From Treponema porcinum (GTDB taxonomy: Bacteria; Spirochaetota; Spirochaetia; Treponematales; Treponemataceae): a stretch of 64,000 bases of DNA. The notes beneath the pieces were generated by a model. That model saw only the letters and a program-made list of their open reading frames with translations. It made no database searches and was not told the DNA's origin. The stretch is from positions 83,236-147,235 of the forward strand of contig NZ_FUWG01000005.1 in NCBI RefSeq assembly GCF_900167145.1, read 5' to 3'. Within the stretch, counting starts at the first letter, position 1. Each line of letters opens with the position of its first letter. The translations under genes and the position numbers were made by a program. Shown here piece by piece: positions 9,718 through 18,268 of this stretch.

Positions 9718-10002
9718 TTATTTTTCTTCTAATTTAACAAAGAGATATTTAAGAAGATCAGGTGTAATCTTAAAAGCTCCGTCAATTTCAGAAATTTTCC
9801 CAGGATTAAGGGACAAGGTAAACAGGAAGAAGCGTCCGCGTTTCTGCTTTGCTACTTCATAGGTAAGATCGCGGTCACCGAAAAGTTCTTCTTTTTCGAT
9901 TTCTGCGCCGAATGATGTAAGGATATTGCGTACTGCTTCCTTACCTTTGCTTGACTTTTCTTCATCTAACGGGAAGATAGTCATAAGTTCATACTTTCTC
10001 AT
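9718..10002 (-). CDS. rpsF: 30S ribosomal protein S6
   Basis: Small-subunit protein that forms a heterodimer with S18. The 94-residue protein begins MRKYELMTIFPLDEE, has RDLTYEVAKQKRGRFFLFTL (S6 core) and ends in the KITPDLLKYLFVKLEE helix. Length is normal, without the acidic tail seen in E. coli. It is first in its operon, with GGAG-type spacing before the ATG and a strong promoter 56 bases upstream. Confidence 0.95.
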   Translation of the reverse strand: MRKYELMTIFPLDEEKSSKGKEAVRNILTSFGAEIEKEELFGDRDLTYEVAKQKRGRFFLFTLSLNPGKISEIDGAFKITPDLLKYLFVKLEEK

Positions 10003-10024
10003 AGTTTCTCCTTCTGGACGTATG

Positions 10025-10042
10025 GAAGCTTAAAAAAGCTTC
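10025..10042 (-). promoter_or_regulatory. Leader hairpin of the rpsF operon
   Basis: GAAGCTT and AAGCTTC form a 7-bp perfect stem with a 4-base loop in the 5' leader, about 23 bases before rpsF. It may affect translation or autoregulation by S6:S18, but I could not match it to the known leader motif, so the role is open. Confidence 0.35.
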
Positions 10043-10057
10043 AAGGGGTGTTTGATT

Positions 10058-10086
10058 ATAATACCGAAAACAATGCGTCAGGTCAA
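10058..10086 (-). promoter_or_regulatory. Promoter of the rpsF operon
   Basis: On the minus strand TTGACC (10081-10086) and TATTAT (10058-10063) are 17 bases apart, a good sigma70-type promoter directly before the ribosomal protein operon. Confidence 0.75.
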
Positions 10087-10188
10087 TACAAACAAACAAT
10101 CCGGCAATCTTGCGTAGGACAAATTATTGACCGCAATCAGTTAGAAATATATAATGAACTGAATTGACTTTTGAGGAACAACCAGACA

Positions 10189-11661
10189 ATGAAAAGACAC
10201 TTTCTATCCGCCTTTTTTCTCGCACTGATACCGCTGATTGCCTTTGCCGCACCGCGCACAGACTACGAGGCATTGATACAGAACGCGACTGCTCAGAATT
10301 TTGAAGAGGTTGTTGCAGAAAATCCGAAACTCCTTAAAGCCGAAATTGGTCCGCTTAAGGAAAATGCATTGCTGTGTGCAATCAGGCTTGACAAGCCGGA
10401 AGAAATCATTTCGTTCCTGCTCTCAAAAAAAATAAAGGCGGCAGGAATGAACGGAAAAAAACAGGATGCCCTCATCTATATCAGCATTTATTCAGCCGAC
10501 AATCCTGTTGTCGCAGCCGCCGTCTTAAAGCAATACGGCGGAAAAAAGGAGCTGACAAAGGCTCTTACAAGAAAAGACTCATATAAAAAATGCGCCCTTG
10601 ACTACATCAAGGAAAACGCAAATATGATTACATACGAACTTATCGCAAGAACGGTTGATGATTCCGTCATAGAAAAATACCGTCCGAAATCCGAACCTAC
10701 GGTAAAAAAGCGCCTTCCTACAGGCAGCAGCAAAACGGAAGAAAACATTGAGCCGGCAGACGAACCGGACACCACGGCAGAAACAACAGAAGAAAATACA
10801 GCTGCCGATGCCGGACATGTCGATACAGTTCCGGAAATAACCGAACTACCAGATAACGAAGATACCGCTGAAAATCAGAACGAAAAAGAAAACGTTTCTT
10901 CCGCCGGGCAGGAAAAACCGCAGGTACAAAACACAGTTCCGGCAGAACCGTTTAAAAAACTCTTTTTATATGATTACGAACCGGCACAGAAAGAACTTGT
11001 CCCAGAACCTCAGAAAGAAAAGTCTGCAAACCTCGCGTCAATCGCAAATCCCAATGAACGCGACATAAACGGCAGAACGCTGCTTATGAAAGCCGTAAAA
11101 GACGGAAACGACTGGGAAGTGCGTTCGCTCATAAAATCTGGCGCAGACGTAAATATGGCAGACCTTGAAGGCTGGACGGCATTTATGTATGCAATCAGAT
11201 ACCAGAACAGCCTTGAAATCGTAAACATACTGCTTGATAACGGCGCAGATCCTGCAATTCCAAACAAATACGGAACTACCTCACTCCAGCTGGCTGCAAC
11301 ATACACCAGCAACCCGGAAATTCTCCGCGTCGTACTGGAAAAATATCCTGCCGGTTCAAACGAAATTTTCAAATCATTCATTCTTGCCATAACTGCAAAT
11401 ACAGGAAGCACTGCTACACAGGCAGCAAAAATCAACGTTTTTATAGAAAAGAACGTACCTCTTAACCGTTTCTACGAGGGCAAAACGCCTCTTATGCTTG
11501 CCGCAGAATACAGTTCTTCCACCCAGATTTTAAAAATACTGATTGACAACGGAGCTCTTCCTTCAATACGTGACGCAAGCGGAAAAACGGCATTCTACTA
11601 CGCCTCAATGAACACAAGTCTTGAACACGACGACATCTACTGGTCACTGAACGGACACTGA
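10189..11661 (+). CDS. Periplasmic ankyrin-repeat protein
   Basis: The 490-residue protein has a signal peptide (MKRHFLSAFF, hydrophobic core, cleavage near AFAAP), so it is exported. Residues 20-170 are helical and repeat-like. Residues 175-285 are a Glu/Pro/Thr-rich low-complexity linker. From about residue 290 clear ankyrin repeats follow: NGRTLLMKAVKDGNDWEVRSL, EGWTAFMYAI, YGTTSLQLAA, EGKTPLMLAA, SGKTAFYYAS. Ankyrin repeats usually mediate protein contacts; no partner is evident. I chose the ATG at 10189 because GAGGA lies 11-12 bases upstream, overlapping an earlier TTG. rsmD starts 28 bases after its stop, so they may be co-transcribed. Confidence 0.8.
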   Translation: MKRHFLSAFFLALIPLIAFAAPRTDYEALIQNATAQNFEEVVAENPKLLKAEIGPLKENALLCAIRLDKPEEIISFLLSKKIKAAGMNGKKQDALIYISIYSADNPVVAAAVLKQYGGKKELTKALTRKDSYKKCALDYIKENANMITYELIARTVDDSVIEKYRPKSEPTVKKRLPTGSSKTEENIEPADEPDTTAETTEENTAADAGHVDTVPEITELPDNEDTAENQNEKENVSSAGQEKPQVQNTVPAEPFKKLFLYDYEPAQKELVPEPQKEKSANLASIANPNERDINGRTLLMKAVKDGNDWEVRSLIKSGADVNMADLEGWTAFMYAIRYQNSLEIVNILLDNGADPAIPNKYGTTSLQLAATYTSNPEILRVVLEKYPAGSNEIFKSFILAITANTGSTATQAAKINVFIEKNVPLNRFYEGKTPLMLAAEYSSSTQILKILIDNGALPSIRDASGKTAFYYASMNTSLEHDDIYWSLNGH

Positions 11662-11689
11662 CACAGAAATTCATCACAAGGTATGGAAA

Positions 11690-12229
11690 ATGAGAATAAC
11701 AGGCGGAAAACTAAAAGGAAGAATAATAAAATGTCCGGACGGCGTTATCCGCCCGGCAATGGACAGAATGCGCGAATCCGTATTTGCAATACTTGGCGAC
11801 CTGACGGGAAAATCCTGGCTTGACCTTTTCAGCGGTTCCGGAACAATCGCAATAGAAGCCGTATCACGCGGAGCATCTTCCGTTGAACTGTGCGAAAAAG
11901 ACAGGATAAAGGTAAACACAGTCCTTGAAAACGTATACGTAACGGAAAAAGAATGCGGCGTAAAAATCCAGTGCCATTTTATGCCCGTAGAATATTTCAT
12001 AAAGCGCTGCAAAACACAGTTTGACTATATATTTTTTGATCCGCCGTTCCCCTATAAATTCCACGAACAGTTGATTGCAGAAGCAGACAGGAGGAACATT
12101 TTAAAGGACGGCGGAACTATTCTTGTTCACCGCCCGGAAGAGCATTTTATGCCGGACGAAATCGGAAGGCTGCACAGAACAGACAAAAGAGTCTACGGAC
12201 GTTCAATAGTCGATTTTTATAAATACTGA
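11690..12229 (+). CDS. rsmD: 16S rRNA (guanine966-N2)-methyltransferase
   Basis: SAM-dependent enzyme that methylates G966 of 16S rRNA during 30S assembly. It begins MRITGGKLKGRIIKCPDG and has RPAMDRMRESVFAILGD, the family's N-terminal signature. WLDLFSGSGTIAIEAVSRGA is the SAM-binding motif I, and FDPPF is motif IV of N2/N6 methylases. Length (179) is typical. It follows the ankyrin-repeat gene by 28 bases. Confidence 0.93.
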   Translation: MRITGGKLKGRIIKCPDGVIRPAMDRMRESVFAILGDLTGKSWLDLFSGSGTIAIEAVSRGASSVELCEKDRIKVNTVLENVYVTEKECGVKIQCHFMPVEYFIKRCKTQFDYIFFDPPFPYKFHEQLIAEADRRNILKDGGTILVHRPEEHFMPDEIGRLHRTDKRVYGRSIVDFYKY

Positions 12230-12298
12230 ACAAAAACAATATTTGTCAAAAGACCGCACATTCCTGCAAAAAATGTAACGAATTACAACATAGTACCA

Positions 12299-12326
12299 TT
12301 GACTTTTCAACTTTTTGTGTTAATAT
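12299..12326 (+). promoter_or_regulatory. Promoter before the TPR gene pair
   Basis: TTGACT (12299-12304) and TAATAT (12321-12326) are 16 bases apart, 18 bases before the ATG of the next gene. Confidence 0.55.
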
Positions 12327-12343
12327 TAAGCACGTAAAAAAGT

Positions 12344-12682
12344 ATGAATTCTTTTTTAGACGAAATAGGAAAAAGGCAAGATTCTCAAGGTTTTATAAAA
12401 GTAACGGATAATCCTGTATCAAGTTTGACATCCGAGCAGAAAGCCGTCCTTAATAGAAAAGGAAACACACTTTTTAACGAAGGCAATATAGAGGGTGCAC
12501 GGCGTATCTTTACTACAACAGGATATTCGGACGGACTTACGCGCGTCGGAGCAGTCTACGAACAGAAAAACAGAAGTCTGGATGCCTTAAAGCAATATGT
12601 TCTTGCCCGCAACAAAAACAAGGCAGAGCCGCTGTATGAAAGGGCTGCCGCAGTAATTTCGGCATTATTACAAAATATTTAA
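12344..12682 (+). CDS. Small TPR-like helical protein
   Basis: A 112-residue protein I do not recognise by name. Residues 28-105 look like two or three helical hairpins of TPR type: NRKGNTLFNEGNIEGARRIF, then YSDGLTRVGAVYEQKNRSLDALKQYVLAR. There is no signal peptide or membrane segment, so it is probably cytoplasmic. It lies 35 bases before a clear TPR protein and shares its theme, so the two may work together or arise from duplication of repeat units. No SD is obvious before the ATG. Confidence 0.7.
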   Translation: MNSFLDEIGKRQDSQGFIKVTDNPVSSLTSEQKAVLNRKGNTLFNEGNIEGARRIFTTTGYSDGLTRVGAVYEQKNRSLDALKQYVLARNKNKAEPLYERAAAVISALLQNI

Positions 12683-12717
12683 TATAAAAAACTGATACAG
12701 AAAAAGGACTTTTTAAT

Positions 12718-13896
12718 ATGAGTGATGATTTGACAATGGACACCCAGACAGAACCGTTTTTTCCTCAGGAAACGCACAGTACTGAAACTGTGCCACATAA
12801 CGAACTGACTGAAAAAATAGCCGAAATTTCAAAGAAAGGCTATGCGCTGCTCAAACAGAATGACATAAACGGTGCAGAAGAAGCGTTCCGGCAAATTCTT
12901 GAAATGGACGAGAACAACAACTACGCACTTGTCGGTCTGGGAGATTCAGAAAGAAAGCAAAATCATTTTAACGAAGCAATAAAGCATTACAGCACCTGCC
13001 TTTCGTTCCATCCGGGAAACAATTATGCGCTGTTCGGACTTGCAGACTGCTACAAGGCATTGAACCAGTACCACAAGGCAATTTCAATCTGGGAGCAGTA
13101 TCTTGTCCACGATGACAGGAACATTACGGTTCTTACGCGAGTTGCAGATGCCTACCGGAAAATTCACGATTTTAAGAAATCAAAGGAACTGTACCTTAAG
13201 GTTCTTGATATGGAACAAGACAATGCCTATGCACTCATCGGTCTTGGTCACCTGCACTACGACTTTAAGGAGTACAAGGACGCACTTTATTACTGGACCC
13301 GTATGTTCAATCTGAACAAAGAAAATCTGGACATACGCATACTTACTTCCATCGGAAACTGCCACCGCAAGCTAAAGACGTTTGATCAGGGTATATATTT
13401 CTTTGAAAAGGCTCTTGAAATGGATCCTGAAAATTTCTATGCGCTGTTCGGACTTGCAGACTGCTACCGCGGAATGAACCAGCAGTACCGTTCTATAGAA
13501 TACTGGAACAAAATCCTTGACATCGATCCGCAGAACAAAGTAATCCTTACAAGAATAGGCGATGCGCTCCGAAACACAGGTGACTACGCAGGAGCAACTG
13601 AATACTACAACAAGGCGCTCAATATTGATTTTGATATTTATGCTGCGCTCGGACTTGCACTCATCTGTAAGGGTGAAGGAAAATATGAGGAAGCGATAGA
13701 CCGCCTTTCAAACCTCATCAAAAACGACCAGAAAAATTACCGCCTTTACATCGACCTTGCAGACTGCTATATAAAGCTTAACAAACCGCAGAAAGCAATA
13801 GAAGCACTCGAGTCATTCCAGAAGTTTGGAATAAGAAGTACTGCAATCAACGAACTGCTTGACAAACTTAGAAACAACAAGCCGTTGTACAACTGA
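12718..13896 (+). CDS. Tetratricopeptide-repeat protein
   Basis: The 392-residue protein, after a polar 35-residue start, consists of about ten tandem TPR units of 34-36 residues. Examples are KGYALLKQNDINGAEEAFRQ, YALFGLADCYKALNQYHKAI and YALFGLADCYRGMNQQYRSI. The phrase YALFGLADCY occurs twice nearly identically, a sign of internal duplication. There is no signal peptide. TPRs are scaffolds for protein complexes; the partner is unknown. rlmN begins 6 bases after its stop, so they are surely co-transcribed. Confidence 0.85.
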   Translation: MSDDLTMDTQTEPFFPQETHSTETVPHNELTEKIAEISKKGYALLKQNDINGAEEAFRQILEMDENNNYALVGLGDSERKQNHFNEAIKHYSTCLSFHPGNNYALFGLADCYKALNQYHKAISIWEQYLVHDDRNITVLTRVADAYRKIHDFKKSKELYLKVLDMEQDNAYALIGLGHLHYDFKEYKDALYYWTRMFNLNKENLDIRILTSIGNCHRKLKTFDQGIYFFEKALEMDPENFYALFGLADCYRGMNQQYRSIEYWNKILDIDPQNKVILTRIGDALRNTGDYAGATEYYNKALNIDFDIYAALGLALICKGEGKYEEAIDRLSNLIKNDQKNYRLYIDLADCYIKLNKPQKAIEALESFQKFGIRSTAINELLDKLRNNKPLYN

Positions 13897-13902
13897 CACA
13901 TT

Positions 13903-14943
13903 ATGAACAGGACGTACATAACAGGACTTCTGCCGGACGAACTGTGCAGGGAACTCGGACTGGTGCAGAAATTCCGCGGAACTCAGATTTTCAAATGGAT
14001 CGGAAACGGCGCTGTTTCTTTTGAGCAGATGACGAATTTAAGCAAGGATGAACGCGCCGTTCTTTCTGAAAAAGCCTCTCTCCGAAGTTCCTGCGTTTCT
14101 CAGGTACTCAAAGACCCGGACGGAACTATAAAACTTCAGGTAACGCTCCGAGACGGACGCGCAGTAGAAACCGTCCTTCTTACGGACAAGGAAGGTAGAA
14201 AAACTGCCTGCGTTTCCTGCCAGGCGGGCTGTGCAATGAAATGCGCATTCTGCCAGACAGGTCAGCTTGGTCTTGCAAGAAATCTTGAGCCGGAAGAAAT
14301 CGTAGAGCAGTTCCTCTTTCTTGAAGCAGAATGCGGAAAACTTGACAACATTGTCTTTATGGGAATGGGAGAACCGCTGATGAATCTTCCTGCAATCCGA
14401 AAAGCAATCACTGTCCTTACGCATAAAGACGGGCGAAACCTGTCTTCCCGGCGCATAACGCTTTCAACGTCCGGCGTAATCAAGGGAATATACGACCTTG
14501 CGGACAACGGACCTCTAATCCGCCTTGCAGTATCGCTTACAACTGCGGACGAAGAACTGCGCTCGCAGATTATGCCGGTGAACAGAACAAATCCGCTTCC
14601 TGAATTACGCACTGCGATTGCATATTACGCAGAAAAAACAGGAAAACGCGTAACGCTTGAAGCGGCGCTTATGGCAGGGAAAAACACAGGAAAGGAAAGC
14701 GCTGAACGGATGATACAATTTGCGCAGGGAATAGACGTGAACATCAACTTAATTCCGTGGAATTCGGTAGAAGGATTGCCGTTTACAGAACCGTCCGCCG
14801 CGGAAGTAAGGAATTTTACTGACATTCTTAAAAACGCAGGACTGAACGTAACGTTAAGAACAAAACGCGGCCGGACTATCGGAGGAGCGTGCGGTCAGCT
14901 GGGCAAAACACTAGTCGATTCAGTGCAGAAATCAGGCTTATAA
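13903..14943 (+). CDS. rlmN: 23S rRNA (adenine2503-C2)-methyltransferase
   Basis: Radical-SAM enzyme that methylates C2 of A2503 in 23S rRNA and A37 of some tRNAs. The cluster motif CAMKCAFC gives CxxxCxxC at residues 110, 114 and 117. GMGEPLMN, RRITLSTSGV, LAVSLTTADEELRSQIMPVN and NLIPWNS are the RlmN blocks. Cys330 in GGACGQL is the expected methyl-carrying cysteine. Length (346) fits. It is directly behind the TPR gene with no terminator between. Confidence 0.96.
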   Translation: MNRTYITGLLPDELCRELGLVQKFRGTQIFKWIGNGAVSFEQMTNLSKDERAVLSEKASLRSSCVSQVLKDPDGTIKLQVTLRDGRAVETVLLTDKEGRKTACVSCQAGCAMKCAFCQTGQLGLARNLEPEEIVEQFLFLEAECGKLDNIVFMGMGEPLMNLPAIRKAITVLTHKDGRNLSSRRITLSTSGVIKGIYDLADNGPLIRLAVSLTTADEELRSQIMPVNRTNPLPELRTAIAYYAEKTGKRVTLEAALMAGKNTGKESAERMIQFAQGIDVNINLIPWNSVEGLPFTEPSAAEVRNFTDILKNAGLNVTLRTKRGRTIGGACGQLGKTLVDSVQKSGL

Positions 14944-14974
14944 AAACAGTTTTCCACTGTATGAATAATTTTGC

Positions 14975-15003
14975 TTGAATATCCCTTTTTTATGGCTTAT
15001 AAT
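14975..15003 (+). promoter_or_regulatory. Promoter before the HMA-like gene
   Basis: TTGAAT (14975-14980) and TATAAT (14998-15003) are exactly 17 bases apart, 36 bases before the ATG. Confidence 0.75.
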
Positions 15004-15039
15004 TAGAATGTAAAAATAAAGCTAACGGAGCATCAACCT

Positions 15040-15249
15040 ATGCAGAAAAAAATATATGTAGCCGGAATGTTTGATCCAGATACAGCCGGAAAAGTGGATG
15101 CAGCAGTAAGAGCTGTTGCAGGCGTTTCAAATGTAGTTGCGAACCCGGATAAATCACAGGTTCTTGTCGATTTTGATGAAGGTACAGCAGGAATTGAGAA
15201 CGCCATAAACACCGCAATATCAAGTACCGGTGTTGAAGTTCTCGGCTGA
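15040..15249 (+). CDS. HMA-like small protein lacking CxxC
   Basis: A 69-residue protein with the ferredoxin-like pattern of heavy-metal-associated domains: MQKKIYVAGMFDPDTAGKVDAAVRAVAGV, then a VVANPDKSQVLVDFDEG strand pair and a closing helix. The usual GMTCxxC metal-binding loop reads GMFDPDTAG here, so no cysteine is present to bind copper or another soft metal. It may be a degenerate chaperone, a structural domain or a regulator. It has its own promoter, and the 2-hydroxyacid dehydrogenase gene starts 3 bases after its stop, so the two are one operon. Confidence 0.75.
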   Translation: MQKKIYVAGMFDPDTAGKVDAAVRAVAGVSNVVANPDKSQVLVDFDEGTAGIENAINTAISSTGVEVLG

Positions 15250-15252
15250 TGT

Positions 15253-16197
15253 ATGAAGCTGACAATTCTTGATGGAAATGCAGTAAATCCCGGTGACGTG
15301 TCCTGGGATTTATTCAAAAAATACGCAGACATAACTGTTTTTCCCCGTTCATCAGAAAAAGAAGTCATATCACGCATTGCAGAGTCGGATGCAGTTTTTC
15401 TGAATAAAATCAGAATAGATGAAAATGTCATTTTGCACTGCCCTAACCTGAAATATATCGGCGTACTTGCAACCGGATATGATGTAATTGATATTCCGGC
15501 AGTAAAAAAAGCAGGAATATGCGTAACGAACATTCCTTCCTACAGCACAATGGCAGTTGCCCAGCACGTTTTCTCGCTCATAACGTTTTTTACAAATCAC
15601 ATTTCAGCACATAACGATTCAGTGCAGAACGAAGGATGGATAAAAAGTCCGGATTTTTGTTACTGGGAAAAGCCGCTTTTTGAATTATATGGAAAAACAC
15701 TTGGAATTTTAGGCTACGGAAATATAGGACGGCAAGTTGCAAAAATCGCAGAAGCATTCGGAATGAACGTACTCGTCTGCCCTCACAGCCCCTCTGCAGA
15801 CATTCCGAATTGCGTTACTCAGGAAAAACTTTGGGAACAGTCTGATTTCATCACCCTGCACGCCCCTCTTACCGCAGAAACAGCCGGAATTATAAATAAA
15901 TCTTCTATAGATAAAATGAAAGACGGCGCATACATCATAAATACCGCACGAGGCGGACTTGTCGCAGAAGACGACGTCCGTTCTGCCCTTGAAACCGGAA
16001 AAATCGCCGGCTACGGATGCGACGTTCTTTCTTCCGAACCGATGAAAGACTCCTGTCCGCTGTACCGTGCACCAAACTGCGTCATTACGCCGCATATTGC
16101 CTGGGCACCGCTTGAAACACGGGAACGGCTGATAAAAATCGCCTTTGACAATTTTGAAAGCTGGATTCAGGGGAAGCCGAAAAATATGATTTATTGA
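15253..16197 (+). CDS. D-2-hydroxyacid dehydrogenase (NAD-dependent)
   Basis: The 314-residue enzyme belongs to the D-isomer 2-hydroxyacid dehydrogenases (glycerate/hydroxypyruvate reductase-like). The Rossmann motif LGILGYGNIGRQVAKIA is near residue 153-169. The catalytic Arg lies in INTARGGLV, the catalytic Glu is expected near CDVLSSEPM, and the catalytic His is in ITPHIAWAP. It reduces a 2-keto acid or oxidises a D-2-hydroxy acid in the cytoplasm; substrate is not clear, with glycerate dehydrogenase the closest guess. It is translated with the upstream HMA-like gene. Confidence 0.88.
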   Translation: MKLTILDGNAVNPGDVSWDLFKKYADITVFPRSSEKEVISRIAESDAVFLNKIRIDENVILHCPNLKYIGVLATGYDVIDIPAVKKAGICVTNIPSYSTMAVAQHVFSLITFFTNHISAHNDSVQNEGWIKSPDFCYWEKPLFELYGKTLGILGYGNIGRQVAKIAEAFGMNVLVCPHSPSADIPNCVTQEKLWEQSDFITLHAPLTAETAGIINKSSIDKMKDGAYIINTARGGLVAEDDVRSALETGKIAGYGCDVLSSEPMKDSCPLYRAPNCVITPHIAWAPLETRERLIKIAFDNFESWIQGKPKNMIY

Positions 16198-16203
16198 TGA
16201 ATA

Positions 16204-16232
16204 TTGACACATACAGTTTATTTAATTATATT
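16204..16232 (+). promoter_or_regulatory. Promoter of leuCD
   Basis: TTGACA (16204-16209) and TATATT (16227-16232) are 17 bases apart, 41 bases before the leuC ATG; AGGAGA lies just before that ATG. No leader peptide or obvious attenuator is seen. Confidence 0.78.
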
Positions 16233-16272
16233 AAAGTAACTTAAGTTTAATTAAATATCAGGAGATATTATT

Positions 16273-17556
16273 ATGGGAAAGACAATTGCTCAGAAAATCT
16301 TTGAAAAACATCTGGTAGACTCACCATTTCCGAATACATACGTATTGAAGCTTGACCGCGTATTCTGTCACGAAATCACTACGCCGATTGCGATAAACGA
16401 TCTTGTTGACCGCGGTATGGATAAAGTATTCGACAGCACGAAAATCAAGGCTGTAATCGACCATGTAACGCCGGCTAAAGACAGCAAGACTGCAGAACAG
16501 GGAAAAATCCTGCGTGACTGGGCAAACCGTCAGGGAATAAAAGATTTCTTTGATATCGGCTGTAACGGCGTATGCCACGCGATTTTCCCGGAAAAAGGAT
16601 TTGTACGCCCGGGTTACACTGTCATTATGGGAGACAGCCATACCTGTACACACGGCGCATTCGGTGCATTTGCCGCAGGCGTAGGAACTACTGACCTTGA
16701 AGTAGGAATTTTAAAAGGCGTATGCTCGTTCCGCGAGCCGAAATCAATAAAATTCGTTCTTAACGGAACGCTGAAACCGGGCGTTTATGCAAAAGATGTA
16801 ATTCTGTTCCTTATCAGTAAAATCGGCGTAAACGGCGCAACGAACTGTGTAGTTGAGTTCACAGGTCCTGTAATTGACAATTTTGGAATGGAAGAACGAA
16901 TGACACTCTGCAATATGGCTGTAGAAGCAGGCGGAACGTCAGGAATCTGCTATCCGGATGAAAAGACAGTAGAGTATCTGTGGGAGTTCATAAAAGACGA
17001 ATACAAGACAAAGGAAGAAGCAGCTGCTGACTACAGGCAGTGGCGTTCCGACGATGATGCAGTTTACGAAAAAGTATATACGTATGATTTGTCAAACCTT
17101 GAACCGGTATGTACTTTCGGTTACAAACCTGACCAGGTAAAAACAGTTTCCGAAATGAAAGGAACAAAAGTTAATCAGATATATATCGGTTCCTGCACGA
17201 ACGGACGCATAAGCGACCTTCGCATTGCGGCAGAGGTTCTTAAAGGTCATAAACTTGCAGAAGGTGTGCGCGGAATCGTAAGTCCTGCAACTCCGGACAT
17301 ATACAAACAGGCGCTGAAAGAAGGCATTATAGAAATCTTTATGGATGCCGGATTCTGCGTTACAAATCCTACGTGCGGTGCATGTCTTGGTATGAGCAAC
17401 GGTGTTCTTGCAAACGGAGAGGTGTGCGCATCTACAACAAACAGAAACTTTAACGGAAGAATGGGAAAAGGCGGTATGGTTCACCTTATGAGCCCGGCGA
17501 CTGCTGCCGCTACAGCAATAAGCGGAACAATCACCAATTCTCCGCTGTTTAAATAA
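16273..17556 (+). CDS. leuC: 3-isopropylmalate dehydratase large subunit
   Basis: Aconitase-family subunit that, with LeuD, isomerises 2- to 3-isopropylmalate in leucine synthesis. It has IMGDSHTCTHGAFGAFA, YIGSCTNGRISDL and NPTCGACLGMSNG, which hold the three cysteines expected to bind the [4Fe-4S] cluster. At 427 residues it belongs to the shorter LeuC/HacA type of archaea and many anaerobes rather than the 466-residue E. coli form, so homoaconitase-like or dimethylmalate activity cannot be fully excluded. leuD follows after 35 bases. No leuA or leuB is in the window. Confidence 0.92.
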   Translation: MGKTIAQKIFEKHLVDSPFPNTYVLKLDRVFCHEITTPIAINDLVDRGMDKVFDSTKIKAVIDHVTPAKDSKTAEQGKILRDWANRQGIKDFFDIGCNGVCHAIFPEKGFVRPGYTVIMGDSHTCTHGAFGAFAAGVGTTDLEVGILKGVCSFREPKSIKFVLNGTLKPGVYAKDVILFLISKIGVNGATNCVVEFTGPVIDNFGMEERMTLCNMAVEAGGTSGICYPDEKTVEYLWEFIKDEYKTKEEAAADYRQWRSDDDAVYEKVYTYDLSNLEPVCTFGYKPDQVKTVSEMKGTKVNQIYIGSCTNGRISDLRIAAEVLKGHKLAEGVRGIVSPATPDIYKQALKEGIIEIFMDAGFCVTNPTCGACLGMSNGVLANGEVCASTTNRNFNGRMGKGGMVHLMSPATAAATAISGTITNSPLFK

Positions 17557-17591
17557 AATTGCCCGACTGAATATATATTTTGGAGGAACAA

Positions 17592-18125
17592 ATGAAACAA
17601 TTTGGCGGTAATGTATTATTTTTGGATCGTTCGGATATCAATACGGACGAAATTATCCCGGCTAAATACCTGACTGAAATTTCAAAGCAGGCATTAAAAC
17701 CCTACTTACTTGAAGACTTGAAGCTTGACGGATTCAATCCAAAAACTGATGTTGCCGGCAAGAAAGTAATTATCACAAGAGAAAATTTCGGCTGCGGTTC
17801 TTCCCGGGAGCACGCACCGTGGGCTCTTGAAGTAAATGGTATTTACGTTGTCGTTGCAACAAACTTTGCTCGCATATTCCGTCAGAATATGTATAATTGC
17901 GGTATGATGGCAATCGAAATGGACAAAAAGTCAATTGAAGATATGTTCAAGACTTTCAGCGACAAGGATACTGAATGTAAAGTCGTATTCAATGACGACG
18001 GAACTGCAAAAGTAAAGCTGATTGCAGGAAGTTTGTCAAAAAGCTATCCGTTTAAACTTGATGACTTTGAAAAGGCTCTTGTTGAAAACGACGGCTGGAT
18101 TGGGTTTGCCGACAATAAATATTAA
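17592..18125 (+). CDS. leuD: 3-isopropylmalate dehydratase small subunit
   Basis: The swivelling small subunit of isopropylmalate isomerase. It has FLDRSDINTDEIIPAKYL, ENFGCGSSREHAPWAL and ATNFARIFRQNMYNCG, all typical. I start it at the ATG at 17592 because GGAGGA lies 6 bases upstream; the TTG four codons earlier overlaps that site. The 177-residue length fits the short LeuD class that partners the short LeuC. It is in the same operon as leuC, and a 16-bp inverted repeat follows its stop. Confidence 0.92.
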   Translation: MKQFGGNVLFLDRSDINTDEIIPAKYLTEISKQALKPYLLEDLKLDGFNPKTDVAGKKVIITRENFGCGSSREHAPWALEVNGIYVVVATNFARIFRQNMYNCGMMAIEMDKKSIEDMFKTFSDKDTECKVVFNDDGTAKVKLIAGSLSKSYPFKLDDFEKALVENDGWIGFADNKY

Positions 18126-18167
18126 TCTTTTGGAAAAGAGAAACTCTCTTTCATTTTATACCGTATG

Positions 18168-18219
18168 AAATACTGTATGAAATAATGAAAACAAATTTTC
18201 TGCATTTCATACAGTATTT
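18168..18219. repeat. 16-bp perfect inverted repeat
   Basis: AAATACTGTATGAAAT (18168-18183) is perfectly repeated in reverse at 18204-18219 with a 20-base spacer. It lies between leuD and the chemotaxis receptor gene. No T-run follows, so it may be a regulator site or a weak terminator. The half-site is itself nearly matched by the preceding CCGTATGAAATACTG. Confidence 0.75.
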
Positions 18220-18268
18220 GTAAAAAATGAAAGGAAGTTCTCTTTTTTATTTTTTGGAGGTTTTTCAG

